A stretch of DNA of 62,218 nt, from NCBI GenBank assembly GCA_017512145.1, contig JAFWHB010000024.1, positions 1 to 62,218 on the forward strand. The letters are read 5' to 3'. The notes beneath the pieces were generated by a model that saw nothing but the letters and a program-made list of their open reading frames with translations, did no database searches and was not told where the DNA came from. A program made the position numbers and the translations under genes. Position 1 is the first letter of the stretch, and the number at the start of each line of letters is the position of its first letter. Shown here piece by piece: positions 36,437 to 47,500 of this stretch. The stretch is from Mogibacterium sp. (GTDB lineage Bacteria; Bacillota; Clostridia; Peptostreptococcales; Anaerovoracaceae).

Positions 36437-37408
36437 ATGGCAGGAAAGAATAATATAGCAGCAGACTCCAAGGAGCTTGCTCTTAAAAAACAATCCAGAA
36501 TGAGCCTTATCCGTGCGGCACTGCCGATCGTAGGACTCGTCGTAGTATTCCTGGTATTCAACATACTTACACATGGAGGACTCTGGGCCAGCCGTAATCT
36601 CGTACTCAATCAGGTGTACGTAACAATGATCTCGGCAACAGGCGTGTTCTTCATCATGACAATGGGCGGTCTTGACTTCTCTCAGGGCTCCATCCTGGGA
36701 ATCGCTTCGATCGTTGTATGTCTCCTGAGCGGAGTCAATATGGGACTCGCTATTCTCGGCGGAATCGCTTCCGGAGCTGCAATCGGAGCAATCAACGGTT
36801 ACTTCTATGTAAACAGGAAGATCAAGTCCTTCATTGTTACAATCTGTACAATGTTCCTGTTCCGCGGATTCATCAAGTACATGGCATCCAATTCACCGGT
36901 AGCAGCAAACATGAGAGTCTATGACTTTGATACTATGCCTATCAAGCTTGGTCTGACAGTTGTAGTACTTGCCGTTGCATATGTAGTATTCCGCTACACT
37001 AAGTTCGGAGTATATCTCAAGGCCATCGGTGCTGGTGAGAAAGCTGCTAAGTTCGCAGGTATCCGTACAGACAGAATGAAGTTCTTCATCTATGTTCTGG
37101 CAGGAGCAATCACAGGCCTTGCAGCATTCATCAATATCGCTAAGAATGGTTCGGCTACTGCTAACGTAGGTAACCAGCTCGAGACACAGATCCTCATCGC
37201 TCTTGTACTTGGCGGAATGCCGATTTCCGGCGGAGCCAAAGTTAGATTTGAGAATGTAATTGTCGGAGCACTGTTGTATACTGTTCTTAATAACGGACTC
37301 ACAATGATGGGCCTGACAACTCAGACAATGCAGCTTGTTCAGGGAGTCATCTTCCTGATCTTCGTAGCGATTTTCGCTGACAGAGAGAGTCTGAGCGTTA
37401 TTAAATAG
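36437..37408 (+). CDS. Sugar ABC transporter permease (RbsC-like), subunit 2
   Basis: A 323-residue inner-membrane permease of the same family as the first subunit: FDFSQGSILGIASI-type motif (LDFSQGSILGIAS), INGYFYVNRKIKSFIVTIC, YLKAIGAGEKAAKFAGI and LGGMPISGGAKVRF. The ribosome site AAGGAGGCGTAATC precedes the ATG. It starts 12 bases after the ATPase gene and ends 26 bases before araA. The paralogous pair implies a heterodimeric channel. Confidence 0.93.
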   Translation: MAGKNNIAADSKELALKKQSRMSLIRAALPIVGLVVVFLVFNILTHGGLWASRNLVLNQVYVTMISATGVFFIMTMGGLDFSQGSILGIASIVVCLLSGVNMGLAILGGIASGAAIGAINGYFYVNRKIKSFIVTICTMFLFRGFIKYMASNSPVAANMRVYDFDTMPIKLGLTVVVLAVAYVVFRYTKFGVYLKAIGAGEKAAKFAGIRTDRMKFFIYVLAGAITGLAAFINIAKNGSATANVGNQLETQILIALVLGGMPISGGAKVRFENVIVGALLYTVLNNGLTMMGLTTQTMQLVQGVIFLIFVAIFADRESLSVIK

Positions 37409-37434
37409 TGTTATAGAGACAGGAGATTTTAAGA

Positions 37435-38874
37435 ATGAGCAAATTATTTTTTATCCCGGGTTCACAGGACCTGTATGGTGAAGAGTGCCTCAAGCAGGTA
37501 GCTGCTGACTGCGCAGAGATGGTTGAGTTCCTTAATGAGAAGCTCGGCGACGTTGCAGAAGTAGTACTGATGCCTACAGTAGAGACAGCCCGCATCTGCG
37601 TAGAGGACATGAGAGCAGCAATGAATGATGATGACTGCGTTGGCGTTATCACATGGATGCACACATTCTCACCTGCAAAGATGTGGATCAAGGGTCTGCA
37701 GATCCTGCAGAAGCCTCTCCTTCACCTGCACACACAGGCTAACGAGAAGCTCCCTTATGACCTGATCGACATGGACTTCATGAACCTCAATCAGGCAGCA
37801 CACGGAGACCGTGAATACGGATTCATCCTTGCTAAGCTGGGAATTCCTCACGAAGTAGTAGCAGGTTATTACAAGCATGACCATGTTATCGAGGGCATCC
37901 GTCAGTTCGCAGAGGTAGCTAAGGCTATCGCTTTCTCAAAGGATCTGACCGTAGCAACCTTCGGAAACAACATGAGAGACGTTGCTGTTACAGATGGTAA
38001 CCGCCTCGAGTCCCAGATCAAGTACGGATGGGAGATCAAGTACTGGGGAATCGGCGAGATCGTCAAGCTTGCCAATGAAGCGACCGTAGAAGAAATCGAT
38101 GACAAGATGGCAGAGTATCTCAGCAAGTACATCATGGACACTGAGGATGCAGAGGCTGTTCGTCAGCAGGCAGCATATGAGGTTGCTTTCGAGAAGTTCC
38201 TTGCACAGAAGGGCTGCGGAGCTTTCACAGACACATTCCAGAACCTCTTCGGAATGGAGCAGCTCCCTGGAATCGCAGCACAGAACCTCATGGCCAAGGG
38301 AATCGGCTTTGGTCCTGAAGGAGACTATAAGATCAGCGCATTCTCAGCAGTACTCATGAAGATGGCAGAGTGCAGAGAGGGCGCTACAGGCTTCATCGAA
38401 GACTATACATACGACCTGACACCGGGCGAAGAGCTCGAGCTCGCTTCACACATGCTCGAGGTTCCTGCATCCTTTGCAAGAACACAGCCTAAGATCCAGG
38501 TGCATCCACTCGGTATCGGTGGTAAGGCTGATCCGGCAAGACTGGTATTTGACTCCGTAACAGGAGACGGCATCCAGGTAACACTTATCGACATGGGCGA
38601 TCACTTCCGCATCGTATGTGCAGACATCGAGCTCGTAGAGGTACCGCATCCAATGCCAAATCTCCCTGTTGCACAGATCATGTACAGACATAAGCCAAAC
38701 TTCGAGATCGGCACTGCTGCATGGTGCTATGCAGGCGGAGCTCACCACTCAGTCGTTTCAACAGCACTGACAAGAGATGACATCGCTATGTTCGCCCGCC
38801 TCACAGGCACAGAGCTCATCACCATCGGCGATGACACAACTAAGGCTGACCTTCAGAAGTTCTTCATGAAGTAA
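37435..38874 (+). CDS. araA: L-arabinose isomerase
   Basis: A 479-residue isomerase that converts L-arabinose to L-ribulose, the first step of the pathway. It is recognisable along the whole length: FIPGSQDLYG at the N-terminus, HTFSPAKMWI, HLHTQANEKLPYDLIDMDFMNLNQAAHGDREYG in overlapping parts, the metal-site glutamates around GPEGDYKIS and EDYTYDL, and the final histidine region GGAHHSV. It is slightly shorter than E. coli AraA (500). CAGGAGATTTTAAGA precedes the ATG. It ends the transporter operon, just before a terminator. Confidence 0.96.
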   Translation: MSKLFFIPGSQDLYGEECLKQVAADCAEMVEFLNEKLGDVAEVVLMPTVETARICVEDMRAAMNDDDCVGVITWMHTFSPAKMWIKGLQILQKPLLHLHTQANEKLPYDLIDMDFMNLNQAAHGDREYGFILAKLGIPHEVVAGYYKHDHVIEGIRQFAEVAKAIAFSKDLTVATFGNNMRDVAVTDGNRLESQIKYGWEIKYWGIGEIVKLANEATVEEIDDKMAEYLSKYIMDTEDAEAVRQQAAYEVAFEKFLAQKGCGAFTDTFQNLFGMEQLPGIAAQNLMAKGIGFGPEGDYKISAFSAVLMKMAECREGATGFIEDYTYDLTPGEELELASHMLEVPASFARTQPKIQVHPLGIGGKADPARLVFDSVTGDGIQVTLIDMGDHFRIVCADIELVEVPHPMPNLPVAQIMYRHKPNFEIGTAAWCYAGGAHHSVVSTALTRDDIAMFARLTGTELITIGDDTTKADLQKFFMK

Positions 38875-38911
38875 TACTATTCACAGCTTTTTCTTCATTA
38901 TTTTTCTATAA

Positions 38912-38958
38912 AAAATCAGCGCAGGTATCGCTAATGCAATACATGCGCTGATTTGTTT
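38912..38958. terminator. Bidirectional terminator after araA
   Basis: AAATCAGCGCA and TGCGCTGATTT form a perfect 11-bp stem with a 20-base loop. T-runs occur on both strands, the stronger one on the minus strand serving the peptidase gene. Confidence 0.85.
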
Positions 38959-38967
38959 TGCTAGTAA

Positions 38968-39954
38968 TTATTGTTGCCCGTTGTCCGGCCCTTTGCCGGC
39001 ATTGTGGATGCGTGCTGCCCGTAGTGCAACACTGATCACCCGGCGTACCTTCCTGCTAGGGATAACCTTGTTTGCTGACTCGAGAGCTTCAAAGGCGACA
39101 TCCCTGACGACTGGATTCTTTGCCAGTTTACGTATTTCTCTCTTCACAACCGGTGCATTCTTGTGGACAGCAGCCGCACCTTTCTCTATTACGCCTGGGC
39201 CTTTGGCTGCCTTCTTATTATTCTCTTCGGAGCCGCTATCCCCGCTCTCCGAGCGCTCCTGGCGCGGCTTACTCACGTTAGCCGCAGGAGCTTTGACTTT
39301 GCCTGACTTCTTGCGCTCACTCTCTTCGATGCTCTCGATCAGAGTTGCAGCACAGATGATAAGGGCATCGGTGATCTTATCAAGACTCATCGAAGGAGTA
39401 CCTTCAGGCTTGTCAGCTGTCTGCTCGGGAATGTACGGAACATGGATGAATCCACCTCTGACCTTCTTGTATTTGCGTCTGATCAGATGGAGCAGATAGT
39501 ACATCACAGTGTTGCAGACAAATGTACCTGCGCTATTTGAGATCTCTGCCTGAATGTGGCTGTCTCCGAGCCTCTCAAGCATCATCTTGACAGGAAGCTC
39601 TGTGAAATACGCCGCCGGTCCATCTTTGACCACCGGCTCGTCGACAGGCTGAGCCCCATCGTTATCCGGTATCCTTGCATCTATTAAGTTGATTGCGACT
39701 CTTTCGAGTCTTATGCCATTACTGCCGCCTGCCTGACCTGTGCAGATGACGGCATCAGGCGAGAACTCCTTCATTGCAGCAGCAAGGGCCTCCTCGGCTT
39801 TGCCGAATGCGGTACTGAGCTGGACCTTGCGTACAGTCCATCCGCAGATCTCATCAGGAAGAGCGGACACTGCCATCCATGACGGGTTGATGCTCTCGCC
39901 GCCAAAGGAGTCGAAGGCGGTTATAAGTATTGTTCTCTGGATCATCTTAGCCAT
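38968..39954 (-). CDS. pcp: Pyrrolidone-carboxylate peptidase with long basic C-terminal tail
   Basis: A 328-residue cytosolic cysteine peptidase that removes N-terminal pyroglutamate from peptides. The start MAKMIQ follows AGGAGG by 6 bases. The C15 triad is visible as Glu84 (IRLERVAIN), Cys147 (GTFVCNTV) and His171 (GFIHVPY); the 24-residue Cys-His spacing matches the Bacillus enzyme. Family members have about 200-215 residues; here residues 213-328 form an added Lys/Arg/Ser-rich linker and a predicted basic helical domain (VVKREIRKLAKNP..., RKVRRVISVALRAAR). I do not recognise that domain. It lies 10 bases downstream of the DUF4143-type ATPase gene in the same direction. Confidence 0.9.
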   Translation of the reverse strand: MAKMIQRTILITAFDSFGGESINPSWMAVSALPDEICGWTVRKVQLSTAFGKAEEALAAAMKEFSPDAVICTGQAGGSNGIRLERVAINLIDARIPDNDGAQPVDEPVVKDGPAAYFTELPVKMMLERLGDSHIQAEISNSAGTFVCNTVMYYLLHLIRRKYKKVRGGFIHVPYIPEQTADKPEGTPSMSLDKITDALIICAATLIESIEESERKKSGKVKAPAANVSKPRQERSESGDSGSEENNKKAAKGPGVIEKGAAAVHKNAPVVKREIRKLAKNPVVRDVAFEALESANKVIPSRKVRRVISVALRAARIHNAGKGPDNGQQ

Positions 39955-39964
39955 AAACATCCTC

Positions 39965-41236
39965 CTAAGGACGCAAACATGACACTGGAGCGACAATTAC
40001 ACCGTCTTTGCGTTTATATGCAAACGGAGCCTTGGCGCATAGTACCATCATAAATGATGGGGCTTTCATCCTGTTCAGATCAATTTTTGAGGCTAGCTTT
40101 AAAAGATTGTTTGCACCTTCCTCAATCAGGGTGTCGCCTCCGAGCTTGATCTCTATCAGAGCATAAGAGCCATTACGTAAATGCAGCACGGCATCACACT
40201 CAAGACCGTTTTTTTCTCTGAAGTGATATAATTCACCATCCATATATTCTGCATATACTCTCAGATCGCGTACGCATAGATTTTCAAATAACAGGCCCAT
40301 GGTATTCAAATCATTCAGAAGATCTTCAGGACCGATTCCCAATGCAGCTGTGGCTATTGATGGATCGACAAAGTAACGCGTATCTGTTGTGCGGATAGCA
40401 GTTCTTGATCTTAGATTGGGATTCCACGATGGGGAGTCTTCAATAACAAATATCTTGTTGAGAGCGTTTATGTATGAATAAAGAGTTACGTTATCGAAAG
40501 TATCTGTATCGTTTACCAGACAATCCTGGCGTATAGTTTCCAGTGATGCCTGTGAAGCAACGTTCCTGGCATATGAGCGCAGAAGTCTGCGAGATCTTTC
40601 TTTGTCACGTCTGACACCATCTACCCGGCTTATATCATCCGAAATGACAGCATCATAATAGTCAATAGATTGCCTCAACGCGGTTTTTTCTTTAAGACCG
40701 ATTGATTTTGGCCACCCTCCGCGACAAATCAGGAAAGCAATATCTTCAATACTATGAGCATCAGTCCCGCTCGGATCAACCCCTTTGAACAGCTCTGAAA
40801 GCGAAAGTTTTCCGGAAGAGTCACCGGATTCAAATAGACTCATTGGCCGCATTCTCATTCTGGTTATGCGGCCGGTTCCGGTATGTGCAGACGGGTCGGG
40901 TTTTGCAGGCACAGCTGAACCGGTGAGTATGAATTGCCCGAATTCATCTCTCTGATCGACTTCGTAACGGACAGCGTTCCATAAGTTAGTGGCAAGCTGC
41001 CATTCATCGATAAGATGCGGAGTATCTCCTTCAAGCAGCAGAGCAGGATTGAGCTCAGCCATTTCCTGATACTGCTTTGTAAGATCAGGCCTGTCCATTT
41101 CTATCACGCTGTGGGCAATATGTTTTGCTGTAGTAGTCTTTCCGCACCATTTAGGGCCTTCTATAAGAACTGCACCACTGGATTCAAGCCGATCTGAAAG
41201 TATCTGGTCTGCGATTCGCGGCAAATATCTCTTCAT
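39965..41236 (-). CDS. AAA+ ATPase with C-terminal DUF4143 nuclease-like domain
   Basis: A 423-residue protein. The N-terminal AAA domain has Walker A GPKWCGKTT, LIDEWQ as Walker B, and FILTGSA as sensor. The C-terminal DUF4143 domain has GLLFENLCVRDLR, FREKNGLECDAVLHL and YALIEIKLGGD, a PD-(D/E)XK-like arrangement. This widespread family is often found near toxin, DNA-repair or mobile genes, but its role is unsettled. GGGAGGTTTATAAATA precedes the ATG. The gene diverges from the giant surface protein across a region of direct repeats and leads into the pcp gene. Confidence 0.9.
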   Translation of the reverse strand: MKRYLPRIADQILSDRLESSGAVLIEGPKWCGKTTTAKHIAHSVIEMDRPDLTKQYQEMAELNPALLLEGDTPHLIDEWQLATNLWNAVRYEVDQRDEFGQFILTGSAVPAKPDPSAHTGTGRITRMRMRPMSLFESGDSSGKLSLSELFKGVDPSGTDAHSIEDIAFLICRGGWPKSIGLKEKTALRQSIDYYDAVISDDISRVDGVRRDKERSRRLLRSYARNVASQASLETIRQDCLVNDTDTFDNVTLYSYINALNKIFVIEDSPSWNPNLRSRTAIRTTDTRYFVDPSIATAALGIGPEDLLNDLNTMGLLFENLCVRDLRVYAEYMDGELYHFREKNGLECDAVLHLRNGSYALIEIKLGGDTLIEEGANNLLKLASKIDLNRMKAPSFMMVLCAKAPFAYKRKDGVIVAPVSCLRP

Positions 41237-41280
41237 TATTTATAAACCTCCCGAGAATAGAGTATCATGAGAGCAACGAT

Positions 41281-41346
41281 AATTCAAGTGATTGGCCAAA
41301 GCCAATTCAAGTGATTGGCCAAAATTAACTCAATTAATTGGCTGCA
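41281..41346. promoter_or_regulatory. Direct repeats in the divergent intergenic region
   Basis: AATTCAAGTGATTGGCCAAA occurs exactly at 41281-41300 and 41304-41323, and a degenerate third copy (AACTCAATTAATTGGCTGCA) follows at about 41327. TTGGCCAAAGCCAA within it is palindromic. The 23-base period, near two helical turns, fits cooperative binding of a regulator. The remaining bases to 41581 hold short hairpins only (e.g. TGACA/TGTCA near 41462). Confidence 0.6.
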
Positions 41347-41525
41347 AGGGATCCAATCAGGCTGATAGACCTCATAATGAGAGAATTGCGAGTATTGTCC
41401 CGGATTATCAGAAGAGAGCAAATGGCTATCATTTTATATCATAATATTCTCATAAGAATTGATGACATTTAGGTGTCAATAAAGTAGAATTCAATTGACT
41501 GTTCTTAATAACAGCCTGCAAGAAA

Positions 41526-41547
41526 ACCGGCTCCGAAAAGGGCCGGT
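41526..41547 (+). promoter_or_regulatory. Leader hairpin before the giant surface-protein gene
   Basis: ACCGGC and GCCGGT pair around TCCGAAAAGG, about 35 bases before the start codon. It has no T-run and matches no riboswitch I know. Confidence 0.4.
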
Positions 41548-41581
41548 GTACATATGTAAACTTATACTCAGGAGGGTTGAT

Positions 41582-44500
41582 ATGAAACTCAGACAGAGAG
41601 CACTGGCATTGTTGCTTTCATTTGTAATGATCGTCACATATATGCCTGCGATCGCATTTGCCGGAGTTGATGGCACGGCAGAAGGCGATACACCTGCGGC
41701 AGCAGACGTTCATGATGAGAGCAATGCATCGGATGAGGCGGCAGATACAACTGAACAGCCTCAGGCAGAGCCGCAGTCAGAAGATGCGAGTGAGGATGCC
41801 GAAGCCGCATCTTCAGAACAAGCAGCTCCGGCAGCAGCGCAGGAGACACCTGCAAAGTCTGACGGCAATGCTACTGTGAAGGAGTCCGGACAGGATGAAG
41901 AACCTGCAGCATCAGATAAGGGCAGCAGACCTTCAGTAGTGTTCAGCGAGCCTGTAATCGAAAGAGGCACTGTATCCGTGGAGTCAGATAATGACGAACT
42001 GCTGATGCAGTACATGCAGAACATGGTCTCGGAAGAATCCGCAGCTGAATCTGCAAAGCCTGGACTCAAGAGGAGCAAGTCAGTCAAGAGAGTAGACAAG
42101 CTTGCTGATAAGGAAAGAGCTGTTTATCAGGTGCTGGCTGCTGAGTTAAAGAATATAGCTGATGGCAGCAGGACGACGACCTGGATCGAGGTCCCGATTG
42201 CAGATGCGGTCGAAGGCTTACAATCCAGCTATACAGCTGCCGATCTTGGCATTCAGGCACTTGTCCATACAGTCGTGGATGAAGATGGCAGTGAGTATCT
42301 TGAGCTCACAGAAGATGCTGATATTGCAGTCAACGAGCTTCTTGCTGTTGATAATAATGCAGTTATCAATGCGCTTATGGCAGACATGCCATTTGACTTA
42401 TATTGGTACGATAAGACAGCTGGTTATCTCTCGGGCTGGAATTTCTCTTCTGTTGCGACATGGTCTGCAGACCTCGGAGAATATGTACTGTCCTTCGAAA
42501 CAGAGAACGGTGATGCAGCGGCATTCCGCTTCTGCTTTGCAGTAGCTGAGGCTTATCGCGGGGCATTTGTCGAAACTGTTGACCTTGGCGAGGATGAAGA
42601 GGGCAACCCTGAGACCTTCGATGTCTATGACACAGATGCTGAGAAGACACAGGCTCCGGCTGCAACGGCAGCAAACGCAAGTGAGATAATAGCTTCTACA
42701 GCTTCACAGGGCCTCAGTGATGTAGATATCCTCACTGCATACAGAGATGCAATATGCGACAGAGTTTCATATAACTCAGATGCAGCAGCACCTGAATATG
42801 ATGGCGGATACGGTGATCCGTGGCAGATGATATATGTCTTTGACAATGATGAGACTACAAATGTTGTCTGCGAGGGATATTCCAAGGCATTCCAGTTCCT
42901 GTGTGACAATACTGACTTTGCTGACAGTAGCATCGAATGTAATTCCGTGACAGGACAAATGGTCGATGAGACCAGTCGCGAGGATCATATGTGGAACATC
43001 CTGCATATGGATGACGGCAGGAATTACATCGCTGATGTCACTAACTCTGATGAGGACTCGGCAGGCCAGAATGGAGGCCTGTTCATTTCGCCTGCGCTCA
43101 ATGGCAACGTTGAAGATGGATATGGATATCTTGATTCAGATGAAAACGGCGCAGCTGACCTGACATACGTTTATGATGAGGATACTCGTGCTCTCTTCAC
43201 TGATGAAGAGCTTGAGATGTCTATGACCATGTATGAGGGTGCTGTAGAACCTGGTCAGGAAGAGACGATAATTCCGATCCAGCTCGATGAGGTGCTGTCG
43301 TGTGAGACAAGCGAGGAGAAGAATTATCAGATATATAGCTTTACACCTGAAGCTGACGGAACTTATTGCTTCGAGTCTAATGAGGCTTCTATCCCAACTT
43401 TTGGCGCAACTGGCTACATAGAGAACGGTGAATTCTATGAGGACGGCCGGGGATTTAGGGACGATATTAATCAGAATTTCCGCCTGTATTTTGACGCATC
43501 TGCCGGGGAGACGATTTATCTGAAGGCAGGAGCTTACGAGTTCGGAGAAGATGGAACCTCGACCTTTGATGTCAAAGTGACGACCAGCTCCAAAGTTGAG
43601 AGCATAGAACTAAGCCTTGTTGAACCGATTCAGGTCTGCGAGCACACACACGGAGGCTGGTCGACCGACAGTGAAGGGAATAAGATGTGGGAATACTACG
43701 TCCCGGGATTTACGGATGGAGATACCCTGACTGTAACTGACGGTAATGGCAGTGTTGTTTATACATACTCAGACGGGGAATTCCGCTCGGTTAACAATGA
43801 TCGCATCTCACTCAGCTGGACCTCCGATCAGTGGGATAATGGCGAGTGGGGAGTAGGCACTCACGTATTTACTGCTAATTACAGGGGAGCGAGTACTACT
43901 CTTCCTGTAGAGATCACTGAGAGTCCGGTAAAGTCTGTTAAGTTCACTCCGGTAGAGCCGAAGACCTATGTTGAGGTTTTTGATGGAAATACCTACACGG
44001 ATTGGAATAACGTAGAGTACACATATTACCAGCAGCCATACTTCCGTGACGGAGATATGCTGACTGTCGACGGTAAAGATTATATCTTCTCTGAGTACAG
44101 CGATCAGTTCGTATCAGACTCTGGTGATGTGATTACAAGCGATGATCTCGAATGGCTCGACTCAGACCAGTATCAAAACCACTGGGGTATCGGCAAGCAT
44201 GAATTCGAATTTGGCTATATGGGGCAGTTTACGTCCTACCCTGTAGAAGTAATAGAGAATCCTGTAAAGACCATCGAATACATACCTGAATTGCCGTATA
44301 TCTATTATGATGGCGTCGATAGTGATGAGACGATAACAGACGAAGAGGGAGTAGATCACTGCCTGTATGATACACCATACATGAGGAGTGGAGACAGGCT
44401 GATCATCAACGGGACAGACACATATACCTATACCTCTGGTGAGGATGAAGGAGAATTCATCGGACCGGAAGGGGAATATATTAGTTCTTATGACATTTCA

Positions 44501-47500
44501 TTCTCGTCGAACCAGGAGAATGGAGAGTACTGGGAGCTTGGAAACAGCAACTATGTCACGGTAAGCTACCGCGGCAGGACCTGCACGGTACCGGTTGCCA
44601 TCTTAGAGCCAGAGGTTCATGAAATTTCGTATCAGCCTGTAGAGGACTACATTCTGACTGAAAATGTCGATGGCTGGGATGAATGGGACGGTGAAGCTGG
44701 TGCCGAATTCTTCCGTTATGATGTGCCATACGGTGTAAACGGAGAAATCCTGACGGTTGACGGCAAGGAGTATACCCTGAGAAATGGTGAGTACATCAGT
44801 GCTGACGGAGAGCGTATTGACGAAGATGAGGTTGAGTTCAGTACTGACCAGAGCTATTCCAATCAGTGGAGCATCGATGATGAGGGCGGTCATTCAGTTA
44901 CCATCAGCTACAGAGGCAATGAATGCACTGTTCCTGTGGTCATCGAGGCAAGCCCTGTTACCGCGATCGAATTCGAACCTGTTAAGCCGATCGTATTCTA
45001 TGAACATGTAGGTGGTGAATGGGGCGAAAGCGTAAGCGGTGATTCAGACAGGTATTACTACGACATCTCAGAGTTCAGCGTAGGAGACAAGCTGACTATC
45101 CATAAGGGTGAAGAGACAAAGGTTTACACCTATAAATATACACCTTCAGGCGCAGCCTTCATTACCTATGATGGCGAAGACTCGATAGATCACTGGAAGG
45201 TCGATGTTTCTTCTTCGCAGCATGAGGGCGAAGGATGGCAGGCCGGACAGGAATATGAGATAACAATATCCTATATGGGAGCGTCCTGCACAGTGACAGC
45301 ACGAGTCGAGGCGAATCCGGTCGAGAGCATAGTATACGAGCCTGAAGGCGGAGCCATCAGTATTATGGCTAATACCAACGGAGAGATGTATCGCAATTAC
45401 TTCGAGTACTATCCTCCAGGGGCTCAGGTAGGTGACAAACTCACAGTTACTTTGGCCTCGGGCGATACTACTACGTATGTTTATAACGAAAAAGACTGGG
45501 GCTTTACGGATGGCTCAGGCAATGTGCTTGATACGCAGTATCTGCGCTTTAGATATAGCGGCTGGCAGGAAGAGGAATGGCCAGTCGGCAGCACACATGA
45601 CTGCATAGTCAGCTACATGAATAAAGAGTGTCTGATTAAGGTCAGGATCACAGATAACCCTGTAACTGGTTTTTCCGTGCATCTGGAGAATCCTCTGAGG
45701 ATCAAGGACACTGCTATGGATCTGATAGAGCATTCCGATGATGAAATCTATCCAATCTCGCAGATCGATGGATGGTGCACTGATCCTTGGCGCGGACTAT
45801 TCAGGACCGGCGACTCTATAACAGTAAAGAGCACAACAGGTGAACAGATATACACTCTCAAGGAGGGTAATGACTACTTCGATAACGGAGCAGGCGGCAA
45901 GATCTACTGCTACGATATAGATTACGAAATGGAAGGCGACTGGTCTGTCGACGGTGATCCACAGGTGACCATGCGCTATATGGGAAGATACAGCGATCCT
46001 GTACCTGTTGAGGTCTATCCGGACCCAGATCATGTTCACAGCATGGTACACCATGACGCTGTCGCACCTGGCTGCCTTACAGGCGGATATGCTGAGTACT
46101 GGTACTGCAGCGGATGTGACCGCTACTATGCAGATGCGGACGGACAGACTGTCATGGCACGGGCAGACGCTGTTCTGAAGGCAACAGGACACACCTGGGA
46201 CAAGGGCGAGATAACTAAGGAAGCAACATGCGGGGAAGATGGCGTGATGACCTATACCTGCACCGTCTGCGGCGCAACAAGGACTCAGTCTATCCCGGCC
46301 GGCAATCACAAGTGGGATGAAGGAGAAGTAACAGAACCGTCTACATGCCACTCGATGGGAACCAAGACGTACACCTGCCTGATCTGCGGAGAGCATAAGA
46401 CGGAGTCGCTTCCGCTTGCACCTCATGCAGAGCTCAAGCACGTTGAGGCCGTGGAACCGACCTGCACGTCGTATGGCAATATCGAATACTGGTACTGCCC
46501 TGACTGCAGCAGACGATTCAGTGACGCAAATGGCGAGAATGAAATAGATCAATTTGAGCTGTCTCCACTGCCGCATACTCTGGTAGAGCATTCTTATGAG
46601 GCTCCTACCTGTGAGGTTGACGGACATGAGGCATACTGGGAATGCAGCGAGTGCGGACAGATATTCTCCGATGCCAATGGAGAGAACTACATCGGCAGCC
46701 CTGAGATCGTAAGTGCCATTGGCCATAAGTGGGGCGAATGGGAGCAGACACAGGCACCGACCTGCACAGAATACGGCGTTGAGACGCGCGTCTGCTCGAA
46801 TGACGATAGTCATACAGAGACAAGAACTATCGATCCTATTGGACATAAATGGGGCGAGTGGGAGCAGACACAGGCTCCTACCTGCACAGAGCGTGGCGTT
46901 GAGACACGCGTCTGCTCGAATGACAGCAGCCATACAGAGACAAGATATACCGATGCTCTTGGACACGAATGGGGCGAGTGGGAACAGATAAAGGCACCTA
47001 CCTGCACCGAAAGAGGTGTTGAGGCACGCGTCTGCGCAAGAGACGGTAATCATAAGGAGACAAGATATACCGATGCTCTCGGACATGAGTGGGGCGAAGC
47101 CGTATACACATGGGCTGATGACAACGCAAATGTCAAAGCGAAGAGAGTATGCCAGAGAGACGGAACTCATGAACTGAATGAGACTGCATATCCAAGCGTA
47201 ACGAATACAGCTACATGTACTGAAGCAGGAGTAAAAACATTCACTGCTAAGTTCACAAGCGCTTTGTTCGAGACACAGACCCGCGAGGTGGAAAGTGAGC
47301 CTCTGGGCCATGATTATCATGATGTTGCAGGTACAGCTGCTTCGGCAACCTGCGAGACAGCAGGCAGGACCGCAGATCAGAAGTGCTCAAGATGCGGTGA
47401 CATAATCGAAGGAGAGCCGATCGAAGCACTTGGCCATGATTACCACGTTGTTGCAGGTTCAGCAGTTGCAGCAACTTGCGAATCAGATGGCAAGGAAGCA

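Noticed and set aside
41510..41581. Riboswitch in the leader of the giant gene
   Set aside because: Only one short hairpin is visible, with no conserved core of the c-di-GMP, cobalamin or other classes I know.
45797..47320. 507-codon open frame on the minus strand
   Set aside because: It is antisense to the CxxC-rich part of the giant protein; its Cys-rich, low-complexity translation mirrors the repeats of the plus strand and it lacks a ribosome site.
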